A stretch of DNA of 64,000 nt from Porpolomopsis calyptriformis (taxonomy: Eukaryota > Basidiomycota > Agaricomycetes > Agaricales > Hygrophoraceae). A model generated the notes under the pieces. It was not told the origin of the DNA. It ran no database searches and saw only the letters and a program-made list of their open reading frames with translations. This document shows positions 1-11,400 of the stretch, piece by piece. The DNA lies in the NCBI GenBank assembly GCA_951640195.1, contig OX621167.1, positions 186,001 to 250,000 on the forward strand, given 5' to 3'. The stretch's first letter is position 1. Each line of letters begins with the position of its first letter. A program made the translations under genes and the position numbers.

Positions 1-312
1 TACATCAGATATCCTGACTAAACGATCAGCCACAGTCAAGATCCCTGAGTTCGATATAAGTATCGACCCAACACATGTGGATAAATCACCATTGGATGTC
101 GCATTGGCACATTCTACCTCAAAAGCTAGTACGTGAATGGGATCTATGGGTCTCATGCCACACCAGATATCAAATATCTAGACTGATGATGATGATCAGC
201 CACAGAGGAGATTTCTTCTTCATTCGCAGGCGAAATCGAACAGAGGCTTAGGGCTCCATTGCCAACATGCATCGTGCAGCCAAACAAGTTAGTTCATTCA
301 GCCGCTCGATAA
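1..312 (+). pseudogene. FGHS-domain gene P1, 3' end only (cut by window edge)
   Basis: This is the 3' part of the P1 gene that is complete in copy 2 (43811-44910). Exons at 30-128 and 200-312 are visible, ending at the TAA at 310-312. The intron between them (129-199) starts GTACGTGA and ends GATCAG. The first base of that junction differs between copies (A at 128 or so here, G in copy 2), which changes one residue from Ala to Thr. Whether the 5' end is intact cannot be seen, so 'partial' here means cut by the window rather than shown to be broken. Confidence 0.6.
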
Positions 313-978
313 CTTAGCATCCTTTGACTACTGTATAGCAGACAATCATCTACACGTGTGGCCGTGGTACGAACCTCGGAACCTCCAAGTAGGCAGGCTA
401 CTCAACGTGAATTTATTTATTGCGTATTGATTTATTAACTTATTCTTATTCTTATTTCTCTCCCACTTCAACAGCACAGGTTGAACGAGGGAAAAACTAC
501 AAACAAAACAAGTGGAAGCGGAATAAAAAGAAGAAAATGAAGGCAGCTCTATTACGAGAGACAGAGGCTGAGTTAGCTGCACGCAACCCACCCAGCCAAC
601 CGACGCGACCCAACCATTCAACCACACGGGTGAACCGAGGGAGATAATAGCTTCAAGGGTGTAGCGCATCTGCTAGGCCAAACACTAACCGCAAGTACAA
701 CGTGGGGCTCTATCTCCCTAAGGGATAGGGAGTCCAGAAGCTGCCACCTTTCTGTATATGTAAATAAAGCAGATTGTGTTCGGCATATCTACTAGGTTAC
801 ATGAGGTTGTAATTGGTTTCATCGCAGGCAAGGTAATGTATGTATTCATGTATGTTTTTTTTTTTTTCACGTGAGACATGAGCATCAAAGTCCAACTCAA
901 TTGTATCGATTGTAAAACTGTAACAAAGTACAGGCATATGATAGCAGCACATCAATAGATAATGAATAGAAACTGTCC
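313..978. other. Intergenic spacer between convergent genes
   Basis: No supported gene. P1 and the JmjC fusion gene converge on this spacer, so it should hold both 3' ends. It contains a T run near 850-865 (shorter in copy 2) followed by CACGTGAG. The short ORFs here show no recognisable domain. Confidence 0.5.
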
Positions 979-3658
979 CTATGGCGGTGGAAGAAAAAGT
1001 TTGGTGGATAAACATTTTTCTTCACTGAGCGCCATCCAATGCTCTCCACTGACGAGTACTTCTGACTCCATAGCTGTCAGGCTGATTCCTGCCCTTTCTA
1101 GTATCGCCTTGATCTGTTTCTGGGCCTCGTTGATTTCTCCTTCTTCCTCCTGAAAAAGGACATCCCACTCGGTCATCGGAAGGTCTGGCCTTTTCTGCTC
1201 ACCCGGCAAAAGGTACTCATTCGATTTGAGAATCATTCTGGCCAGCGCCAAGAATGGCCGTCGATATATTTCTGGAAAGCTAGCTTTTAAACAAAAATGA
1301 GGGGATATCATTCATTCATGTGCTCACTTCGACTTTTGGCGACATGTGGAAGCGCTAAAACCATGCGAGAAAGCAACCTTGAGACGTGGTGATTTGCATT
1401 TGTTGAAAAATGACCATGCATATGGTCGAAGTCCCGCGATTGTTCAGTGAGGTGAAGCGTCTCATAGGTATAAAAGTGACCTCCCGAACAATAGCTTGGC
1501 GTGGGGGTGTATACGGCATGCCAAATGCCAGGAGGCATAATTCTGACACATAGAATCAATATATGAGCATGAGTAATCAATTTTTAGAGCGTTAATAATA
1601 TAAAAACTTACAGAATCTCCCCTGCAGAAAGAAACGTCGTGAAAATCTGAGCATGTTGATTCAGTTGGTGTAGTTGACTGAAGCAAATATCCTTGTGCAG
1701 GCTGCGCAACTTGTTCCGGGAGTTGTGACTTTTTGTGTATCTAGGTCGAATAATGGCCCAAATTTTTATCCCGGCGTGCGCATAGATCCAGGTACACAAG
1801 CCGTTAGCATCCTTGTGGGGGAATGTTACGAAGCCAGCATGCGTCAGCAGGTTCCACTGCATCATTTGCCAGGTGCACATCCGAATAACCTGTGGCCCTG
1901 GAAGGACTAGTTCTTGTCGAGTATTCGGCATCTTGTGATGCTTCGACTTGTCCTTTGGAGGGTGCTTCCAAAACTTCGCGAATGATTCATGTTTTGTGAG
2001 CTGGAATGCGAGTGCTTCGTCACTTATTCGACTGTTAAGGTTACTTGTTGAAATAAGCCAATGTACAAGCTCTCAGCACTCTTACCATATAATAGAGGGG
2101 GCGGCATTTCTCAGTGAAGGGGCATCCAGGATATTTCCACAGATGTCTACATCCTCAGATGCCTCGATAAACTCCCCCAGGGAAGAGTGGCTGTGGATGA
2201 TGCCATCTGACTCCTTCTTGGACCTACCGACTGCACGCAATCTTGCGTCTATACAATATTAAACCACAGTAATCGTAGAGATGGATTTTACGTACCATGC
2301 CACTGAACTGGCTGGCTTAATGGACCCCTTGCTGCCTCGATCTCCTCCTTACAAAACGTCTCCGGACCTTCAAGATGTTGACCCTGTAATATAATGCATC
2401 ACTGATTAGCGAGATGGAGTCGCACGGCTTCATCGATGGCATGAAGTGGTTGGGAAGGTTCTCTTGGTGGGATAACGACATAGTTAGTTTCATCCAAGTC
2501 CCAGTTGTTTATCGAATGGGTTGCAGATGAACCATCAGGTGATTTGGCAAGCACCTCAACTAATTTAGCGTCCTTAACAAAGCTTCAGTTAGCTGATCAA
2601 GAACGAGCACAAAATGATGGACGGACTGCATTTTGATGGCCCGGAACGTGAACCCATGGAAGTACGGTTTGCGACCCATTGGCCCATTGAATCGAGGATG
2701 CGTCCTGGGGAAAGTTCACTCCCCTCAACGAAGTAAAGTAGTCGTGCTTATTCTGGGTGAGGGGTGCTGATGTTATGCGTTATCTTCTTCTTCATAAGGA
2801 TGATGCGATGCGAATAACTTCACATACCAGATATCGTAGCTGGTTGATGTTTTTTTCGACTCGTGGGTTCTTCATCATCGGACAAAGATCGTTTTTGGGG
2901 AAGACTAGCGGCGCTCACTCCTTGGCCCAGTTCATTGGGATGGTTGATGAATCCGATCGCAATAAGATATTGCAGCGAGTCAGATTTCTCTTGAGCGGCA
3001 TCGCTTGAAGTGCCAGCCGTCGCTGGAGAGTCTGACCAAGTGTCGGTCGCAAGCATCTCGTTCCCAAATGACACGACCCTGGATATGTGACTCTTCCAAT
3101 CTTCAGTGAGCGATTTAATATCAGCTGTTGCACCCAATATTGATAAGATTACTCACCATATTGAGTCGGATCGTCATCTTCATAAGGCAGACGGTTCTCG
3201 TTTTTGCAACGATCGGCATAGAGTTGGCGACCTGTTTGAGAGTGTCCAAATGAATGGTAGACTCTGACGGCCCATTGCTTCACCGTCTTCAATCGCAATG
3301 ATGCTTGAGTGAGCAGTTTATGATCCTCAAACCACAACTCATGCTGCACGGCCAAACAGAGGTTCTGGAGGTACTGTTTGATTCGTCCTGCATGTCGTAC
3401 CTGGTTCTCTGCTTCAAGGCAGCTGTGGCGATGACTCAGGTCAAGGAAAGCAAGGATAGAGCGGTAATGGATGTGTATTTCGCGAGATCGCAGTGAGTTG
3501 TTGTGGTAGAAAAAGAGCTTGAATGTTGTTTGGGTTGATAATTCTGAGAAGCGCCAGAAATTGGACGGTTTATTCAAGAGGGTGGATGTCTTGGCTGGCC
3601 ATAAAGCCTCATCATCAAATAGCTCTCCTTCTTTGTTGGCTATCGGTTGGGTGGCCAT
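979..3658 (-). pseudogene. FGHS-domain/JmjC fusion, copy 1, with nonsense mutation
   Basis: Eight exons can be chained with GT-AG introns: 3658-3157, 3124-2828, 2766-2623, 2559-2296, 2248-2086, 2031-1612, 1542-1328 and 1283-979. They total 2310 nt, exactly 770 codons. Exon 1 carries the FGHS domain (QWAVRVYHSFGHS, then R..Y..RC and DDPTQY). Exons 6-7 carry a JmjC cupin: FPHKDANG gives the H-x-D iron ligands, IWHAVYTP gives the distal His, followed by GGHFYTYETLHLT. JmjC proteins are Fe(II)/2-oxoglutarate dioxygenases that usually demethylate histone lysines. In this copy the codon at 2401-2399 is TGA where copy 2 has CGA, within exon 4 upstream of the JmjC domain, so this copy should be truncated. 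The joins of exons 3-4 and 5-6 are the least certain. Confidence 0.7.
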
Positions 3659-4307
3659 GATAATGAACGTATGTGTGGGGGTCACGTGGGTATTTATTCG
3701 ATTAAAGAGTTTGAAAGCTACAAAGACGATATGATTCTATCCAGGACTTGGATTAGATCATGTGCTATAAATGAATGCCGTATTCTCAAGTTTGAGGGTG
3801 ACAAAGAAGCCCTGACGTTTTCTTTGCCATTTGATTCATTCCACTACTCCTTCATCTGGTTGAAGGAGTTATAAATATTACGGTGAAAACCATCATCCTC
3901 ATTATAATTTATTGAAGTGAAGGATACAGATTGTGGAGGTGTGAGGTATACCGCTGAGGAAAGGTGGCTACAATGATCTGTAAGTCCCATGGTAACTTGC
4001 AGCTGCTGTTCGCATGTAAAAAAACAAAAAACATCAAGAAACTTTCATTATCATCTTCGTCTTCATCTTCGTCTTCATCTTCCTTTCGAATCGTGGAGGA
4101 ATGGTAACACTGTTATCGGAGAATTGAGGCTGCCCCCCCTCTATCTCAGCTTGGATCTTGGATCAGTATCAGCTTGGTAAATTCATCTGAATGAAATGCA
4201 CCATGGGATCCCACTGGCTGATCATTATCAGCTGAAAGATTCATTGCTAGCTGTGAAATACTAAATGATCACAATGAGTGAATGTGAACCATGTGTGTCT
4301 TACAGAC
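3659..4307. other. Spacer with CTTCGT/CTTCAT microsatellite
   Basis: No gene seen. This spacer lies upstream of the JmjC fusion gene and downstream of P3, so it should contain the fusion gene's promoter. A short interrupted CATCTT/CGTCTT repeat lies at about 4050-4083. A short repeated phrase (ATCAGCT) recurs near 4160-4240. Confidence 0.45.
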
Positions 4308-5230
4308 CTACCCAAGATCAGCCTCATGGGTAGGTGATGATGTATTTACACCGTATCCATGGGAATCTGGGTTGATATTCTTCTCCTGAACATCGTTAGC
4401 CCACTGTTGGGCTGTATTTTCATTGATGCCAGTAGCAAAGAGAAGCATATAGCATTAGAGCATCCCTAAGCCAAGATGTTGATTTCATTTACTCTCACCG
4501 TTAACTCCAAGGAACAAAGCAAGCGCACAGGTCACAGAGTGCCCTCTGTCAAACCGGGGAGGTTTCGTGTGTGATTCTAGCTGCTGGAGACATAGCTGGA
4601 ACCCCCTGCTTAGCCAGTTTGTATGGGTTTCGAATAAAGTATGCCATTCTATGTAGTTTGAATTGGAAAGCATGATGAGATAAGGGAAGCTTGTGTATGC
4701 AGAAGCTGCCTCTTACGGTATAAGGTTGGGTCTTCATGGGTGTATGGAGTCCACCCATTTGCCTTGCATTTCTGAAGGTACTCCCGTCTGCCGAAGAAAG
4801 AGTGGCCAAAAAAGTGATTCATTCTAACTGCCCACGGTATTGTCGTTTTAGGTTGGAAGCTAGAGCCAAAGCTGCCATGGTTTTGTGATAACTCAACCCA
4901 GAGATCAGACCTGAGCCTTTCCAGGTAACGTGTGATACGATTTGCACTGGGATGAGGGTTAGCAACATTCGCCCAGTATTCAAGGTCAAGAAGAGCGATC
5001 TGAAGTGTGGTCGATAGAGGGAGAGTGTAGTGTCGATGTTTGTTTCTGCTTTTGCAAAAAGCATGTAAAATGATCTGCTTTTGCTGGTTCAATTTGAGGG
5101 TCAAGTCAGGTTGTGTGAAAGGGTGGCTGATTTCCTCAAAGAGCCAGATGGTGTCACTTGGTGGAACAGGAGAGTGATCGTTCGACCACCGATTATTATC
5201 CGCATCCAAGCATCGAGAAGAACACATCAT
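4308..5230 (-). CDS. FGHS-domain protein P3, copy 1
   Basis: Three exons (5230-4717, 4648-4499, 4411-4308) total 768 nt, giving 255 aa. Exon 1 is 514 nt and ends in phase 1, exactly like exon 1 of paralogue P1, which supports common descent. The shared core is IPWAVRMNHFFGHS, then GRREYLQKC, GW.PY and EDPTLY. An upstream hydrophobic helix-like stretch (IALLDLEYWANV) matches P1 (VAFLDLQYWASL). The domain does not match any family I recognise. Unlike the neighbouring fusion gene, P3 has no JmjC domain. I chose the Met-Met start at 5230 because it aligns with P1's start; the frame stays open to 5296. Confidence 0.65.
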
Positions 5231-5764
5231 TTGGTTCCAAGGGTAGTTACATTTGGGGGTGGGTGGATAACTGCATGAAAACAAGATAATCAGCATAAAA
5301 TTTATCTAGATGTGGTGAAAAAATAAGCATTCATTCAATCGCATGCGTATAGCCATTGTGGTGCTGGAAGTAGTTTCGTGTGTGAGTCACAGCTCTTGAT
5401 CACTACTTAGGCTCCTCACACATCACTTCATAGCACATCACTTCATAAGTACATAACAGCTAGTTGATATTCACGCATACACAGACAAGATAGCTGGGAG
5501 TTAATCAATACAGTATCAAAGCAACTTGATATGTTATGCGTGACATCACATTTGCATACCAAAATGGGATGGGAGTGGCGCATGTGAACTTGCTAATTTA
5601 CACCTGCACACAGCTCAACATGTCTACACAGGTTTAGCACAAATCGTATGTAGTAGACTTATATAGTAACTAGCTTGGAATGCAGCAATACAAGTTGATT
5701 AATATTTGTGGAAAGTTTGATGCGACATGCATGCAGCGTAATAGATGCTAATTCAGTAATTTTA
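5231..5764. other. Intergenic spacer
   Basis: No gene seen. It separates the P3 start from the Sir2 stop, both on the minus strand. It contains a short direct repeat (CACATCACTTCATA near 5417-5446). Nothing else could be supported. Confidence 0.45.
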
Positions 5765-6915
5765 TCAAGACCATAACCTCCATGATGGTCTGTAGTTAAG
5801 CTTTCTGTCTCCATAGAGAACCTGAACCTGAGTGTGGTTGCTTTCGAGCATTTCACCTGACGCAATCATCTCCTCCATCCTTTTCAATGCCAACCGTGCA
5901 AACTCTTCACAGTCCATGTCTATCCAAGCGTCGAATATACCAGCCCACGTAGCTGTGTTTGTAAAGGTATTATTGAGATATATAACTTGAGGCGATGCTT
6001 GTAAACTGGATTTGGGGGAATTTTTTGCTAAGATTCTAGCGGACTGCTTGATAAAGTCAGTAGTACCCTTCACTTTCAAGCTAGTGCCAACCACAAGGAG
6101 AAGATCTAGTTGGCGACTGGGGGTGGTAGTTAACCCAAGATCATTTTGCTGCACGTTTGCTATTTCTTCTCCTCGAGGATGTGGTTCTCTGTAAAGAATG
6201 ATATTGGGTCGGAGTCGAGGCACAGTCGTTCTGCGTTTGCCCTGCTCTACCCTCTTTTCCATATTGATTTGACATTCAGTGCATTCTGGTAGTTGGCCCT
6301 CTTTCAAAGAGGGGTAGTATGGTTCGAGGATAAAAATGGAGGAGCAGCCAGGGCATCGTAGTTCCTCTAGGGATCCATGCAATGGAATGCATCGGGCTGG
6401 TCCATCACTGGGGTGAATTTCTGAGGACATATGTAACCCAGCCTTGAGCTCCAAACCATCGATATTTTGAGTGTAAACACGGAGTAACACTCCTTGGAGG
6501 TCTAGAGCACGAAGGAAATGGTGGAAGGCAGTGGGTTGTGCGATCGCCGCTTTCTCAGCAAGGGTGGCAATGAGCTGACAATGCAGTGATTGTTGCTTTT
6601 GGGTCTAGAACATTAACTTGGTCAACTAATCCTCACTTGAACATATATTTCTCACTACGAGGGATGAGCTAGTAAGCAGATCAGTCAGGTTGACTCCGGT
6701 AAATCCAGATAGTGCGTTGCCAGTATATAAGCCGTCTGGTCCTCTAAAACATGGAATACCTGCAGCCACGGATATTCCTGCTCCTAGAGAGTAGGTAAGT
6801 ATTTGAATGAAACATGATGATGGGTCGATTTACCACAGAGCACGACGATTCTCTTTGCTTTCAGTATTCCATCCATTAGATCTGTTGCACTTTGTTTTAT
6901 AGTGGAGGGGAACAT
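5765..6915 (-). CDS. Sir2-family NAD-dependent deacetylase, copy 1
   Basis: Exons 6915-6834, 6783-6656 and 6604-5765 total 1050 nt, giving 349 aa. Sirtuin motifs in order: CGAGISVAAGIP (NAD-binding GAG-S), FRGPDGLY, TQNIDGLE, the catalytic-His segment LHGSLEELRC (first zinc Cys pair C-x2-C), the second pair ECTEC, then VVGTSLKVKG and YLNNT. Sirtuins remove acetyl groups from lysine using NAD and silence chromatin in fungi. The Met at 6915 sits 29 residues before GAG, as is usual. In this copy the segment that is normally YGE reads YRE (base 6190 is T where copy 2 has C), a change at a strongly conserved glycine near the zinc module, so activity is doubtful. The gene follows the BAH-PHD gene in the same frame after one TGA. 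Confidence 0.85.
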
Positions 6916-6987
6916 AATAGCTGAGTTTTTAGTAGCAACACGGTGAAGGATAGTAGGTATTAGATAAGCTAGAAGAATGGTAAGGTA

Positions 6988-8353
6988 TCAAATAAGCAAA
7001 TCTGAGCTACACCGAGGGCAAGTATAGTATGTTTGGTCTGTAACGACTAATGGCTCATAAGAGTCTGTGTTATCTATGCCGAATTCTGCCTCAAGCCAGT
7101 TTTCCCAGTCAGTGTCTATCATATTTAACCGAGACTCCTCAATGAGGTGAGCAGCTATCCATCCAGAGGCTTGGACGACACTGCGTTCCTGTGAAGAAAG
7201 CAACTTTCTAGCCTTGTTCACGATCCTAATATTTCCGGCTGTAAAATAAGTGAGACCTCCCCTAGCTGTGGGTTGGAAAGCAACTTGAAGTATAATTTTT
7301 GGGGTGTCGGCAAACTTCTCTATAGCATAGAGATTGTTAAGATACTGCTGCTGGGTAATGTTGGCAGGGGTTCCTAGGCAAGTAAGATGGGACCATCTTT
7401 TGCAGGACCAGCAGTAGCGTTGTTCCTCTGTATCGGGGGACCAAAGTGAATAACAGTGAGTTGCGCCACATATTTCTGGCTCGCCCTACCACCCAATAGA
7501 TTACTACAGGGTATATGTTTAGTTCAATGAACGCACCTTCAATGCCTGCCTATGCCCATCCCAGAAGTATCTAATAGAAATTTTAGTATAATAGATGGGT
7601 TGGTATTATCGTCAAGCTTACCGCATGTAATACGCGGTTACTGGAGGTTGATCTTCGATCTGATTTTTAATAATAACAATGTCGATTGTATCTACAGTTT
7701 AATTTTCAGTTCAGTTCAGTTCATTCTTTTATATCTGCTTCTCGATATAATAACCCTCACCTTCCAAGGCTTGCGCATCAATGATATCTGTAGAATCAGA
7801 GCCACACAGCTCTTGCTTTCCAAATGTGTTTATATACCTGTCAAGAGTAAGAAGAACATAGAGTGACAGGAGAAGGAGTAGGTTTTGAGATGCAACCTTT
7901 TAGTATCAGCCTTAACATCACTTCTCTCCAACAACTGCTTGGCTGTATACATCCATGAAACCTTAGCAAGATACTTGTTCTAAAGCACATTGTCAACATT
8001 GGGTAGGGTAGCTTGAGCAGGTGTATCACCTTAGTAGTTTTTCTTATTTGTAGGATCAAACCTTTCCAGTAGTCGTCCATTATAATATTATTTTCTTCCT
8101 TTGCATGGAGGCCAAGGTGACGGATGAGGCAGCTGTGTTTGAGGGAAATAATCAAATGACTACTATTCAAGCATTATCGATAAACACTTACAAGTCATTC
8201 TTAACGAATTTGCAAGGAGAGCCTATAAAGTTTTGATTCGGAACAAATAGAACAAGGCATAGGTGATATCTCACCATCATTTGGATTAGGAACCTCGAGG
8301 TATTCTACGACTTTTGCAGATTTCCATTGTTTTTCCTCGGTTGTAGGTGCCAT
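6988..8353 (-). CDS. BAH-PHD chromatin reader, copy 1
   Basis: A multi-exon gene starting MAPTTEEKQWKSAK. The BAH (bromo-adjacent homology) core is assembled across short introns: YWKGLILQIRKTTK joins NKYLAKVSWMYTAKQLLE, then FGKQELCGSDSTDIIDAQAL. A Cys/His-rich PHD-type finger follows: C-G-A-T-H-C, then RYCWSCKRWSHLTC, and a final CPRC just before the stop. BAH-PHD proteins bind modified histone tails, and some fungal ones recognise H3K27 methylation. The exact exon chain near 8150-8250 and 7600-7870 is uncertain. The gene is divergent from the large gene (129 bp between start codons) and immediately upstream of Sir2, in the same frame. A reader next to a deacetylase suggests they act together. 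Confidence 0.7.
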
Positions 8354-8482
8354 AATAATAAATCTACGGACCAATGTTGATTATTCGTATTATATTCCCA
8401 CAGCTATATATATGTCACGTGAATGTAGATACACTTTGTCTCGACTATTGCACAAACATAGCTCTCGATCTTAACCTCCAAT
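8354..8482. promoter_or_regulatory. Shared divergent promoter, copy 1
   Basis: Only 129 bp separate the start codons of the BAH-PHD gene (minus) and the large gene (plus). The stretch is A/T-rich, with TATATATA-like sequence near 8405-8413 followed by a CACGTG E-box core at about 8415-8421. It is identical in copy 2 as far as I can see. A shared promoter would tie expression of the two genes together; the elements were assigned by inspection only. Confidence 0.5.
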
Positions 8483-11400
8483 ATGGCAAACCAGGCAAAT
8501 GAAGGTGCAGATTATGACAGTGATATAGATAGGATCATAGCTATGTCCTCACTAGCCAAGGTAAGCCTATCCCTAGTAGTTATGTATCTAATTCGATTCA
8601 CACAATTAAATCATTACGAGGCTAATAAAACCATAATAAACCAGGAAGGGGATTCGACTTCTAGTGGTTCAGATGATAGTGATATACGTAATATCCTGAA
8701 TATGCCTTGTGCAGAGAAGATGCCAATGCCAATACCGATGCTAGGAGAAAAACATATGCCTTCCAAAAAACATATATTAATCAACAAAAAGCCAGTATAC
8801 TCAGTAAGTGTATATCTGTTTTCAAGGTTAAAGTGCTCACATTATTACAGACAACGTTAATTAGCCTAAATCATCTTAACATCCAGAATTCGGATCAGCA
8901 ATATATATCGATACCTCCATTGGCTCCCTTAGGTCCCCAGCCAGGTCCTTCAAGGGTCCAAAACGCAATAAGTAGAAAGGATAATGACGCTGTATGTCTC
9001 AATTAACCTATGACAATAATAACTTACATTTATTTATTTTCCAGGTGGCGAAAGCATGGTATGTATTTTAAGAGAAATCATAAGATACTTGCGTATTAAT
9101 ACTGGTTAGGTTTAGTGATTATAGCTCTCCTTCAGAGCCTTCGGTGGATATTAGAAGGAACAACTCGCGATTTGAAACCAGACACCGGTGAATAAATCTA
9201 TCATTCGAAATGTTAGGTTAAATACTAAACTTTTAGAAGCTCAACAAGCCGATCATCGTCGCCAGCTAGCAATAACGGATCAGATTTCATTGGATCCAGT
9301 GAAAGTGACAGCGCTCATTCTCATTTACTAGCAAAAAATGCCATTCGATTGAATCTACCACGATCTGAGCAAGAGCTTTTTATAGGTATGTTCTTATATT
9401 ATTGGTGGTGATTAGACTCATTAAGGATATTAGACACGAAGCTAGCAGATCCAAGGATATGGGCTTCAGCTTGTCAATCATTGGGATCTGCTAAGCCTGG
9501 AAACCACCTGGATCACGCGGTCATAGAAATTTACCTTTTGAAATCATGGTATATGTCCATTCAACCCCAGATGCCATCTCAGAGATATTCCTACTATCTA
9601 GACTCGGAAACGGTGAGCAGGGTAATAAGAGAAGAAGAAGACATCCTGTCTACCGAAATCCATAAAACTCTCCTTCTTCCACCTCACGTTGCTATCCCGA
9701 AAAAGCCTGTGTTATTTTTCCCTCCACTATCATGGCAATCTTCTGCAACCCAAAGGCTAGCTTTATTTGATTACCAGCAGGAGAAGGTTCTTGTTTTTAG
9801 CCATGGAGCTCCACTCGAAACCAATATGTACTCAGATTGGACGGAGTGGAATGGCAACTACTATTGGAGGGCTATTGCTAATGTGTTTGGGTGGATCCTG
9901 GGTAGTGAGTTGGATGAGCGAGGTCCCCAAGTAATCGAACCGAATTGGAATACGGTGAAAATCTCGTTTCTATACAGAAGAAGCATATTCATATACATAT
10001 TTCAACAGAGTGAGGCCGACACTGGTTCCTGGATGGCATCGCTTTGCCAAGAAATCTTTGATAATGGTTGGATGTATTCCACAGACATTAACCAACACCC
10101 ACTTGCACCCAAATTGCAATGTGTTCATGCGATGCGAGAGAGAATATTTCTCACTGCGCTTCAAACTGTACAAAAATCATATGACTTCTGGAACAAGACT
10201 CAGACCCTGCTTCGGTATTCCATGGAACCCAATTCTGAGGTTGTGAATGATATGAAGGCTGGGCTTTTAAAATTCAAGCGTTTCGAGGTAATAGCACTTG
10301 CGCTTGCAACTGCTCGTATGAAGTGTGAGTATTATCTCATTCCGATTACCTGTGATAATCAATCTAAAGAGGCTACCTATATTAATCAACTAGGCCATCT
10401 TCTGGATAGTCACGACAAGGATGGCAATGCCAGCAATGACGACAACAATCACAATGATGATGACAATGACAATCACAATGATGACAACGATGATGATTCC
10501 ATTGTAATCAACCTACCACCTCAGCCTTCCAGAAGGTCTCTACCTGAAATCCAACTTCCAGAGGTTGAGCTAAATGGGAATGGGGGTGAAGAAGCATTAG
10601 CAACAAGCGTTGATGAGCGGCCTTTTGATGACTACGAATCAGCTATGTTGGTTTGCTCCGAGGATCAAGCTGATATCATTCCAAACACGTGGACCTTTGA
10701 CACCAATGGAATGCTTGTATTGGGCAAGCACTGGAGTATCTGGAGGGATAGAGGCTATAGGTTGCAGGCCGATTTTTTCTCTATGTTCAATAACCAGGAA
10801 CCGGTTCTCCTCAATGACCACCTTCTTCCACACTGGGATTCAAGTGATCAAGCAAGTGGATGTTTACCATCATCTCCAGTTGCATACCCATCCTCGTTAT
10901 CTTCTCATTCTTCTGAGGTGCTGAATTCCCTACCAGCTATGGACAACCCAGATGTGACTGTGATGGGTGCTCAGGATATGTTGGATGAGGCGGGAGGGGT
11001 GGAAGGGATATCAGAGAGCCAGGGTGTGTTTGTAAAAGGTAAAGCATGCAACAACAAATTCATCTACTTCGACTTGGAGAAGGATAGAGTAAACCTGGAC
11101 GATGAAGAAGTGTCAGTGTCGGTGGATATCGACAGCGTCATATGGGTCACGCATAAACCACAGTTCATTGGTCCAATCAATATTCACCTTCTTCCACTGT
11201 TAGACGACAAACCTCCATTCTCTATCAACAATCATGTCTATGTCCAGGTTCTACAACCACCTACCACTCGAAATCCTAGGCAGAGGTCTAAAAGGTATCC
11301 ACTTAGTGCCTTGCCACATACCCATTTCGGGCAGATGGGTCAAGGATCAGGCCAATTTAACACCTACGTCTTCTTCCCTCGTATGATTAGGAAAGACCCA

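Noticed and set aside
346..669. 107-aa minus-strand ORF present in both cassette copies
   Set aside because: Conserved only because the copies are near identical; low-complexity, lies between two convergent 3' ends.
640..870. Possible tRNA-derived SINE (TAGCGCATCTGCTA, then a T run)
   Set aside because: The box A-like phrase is on the plus strand but the tail is poly-T, box B is poor and no target-site duplication was found.
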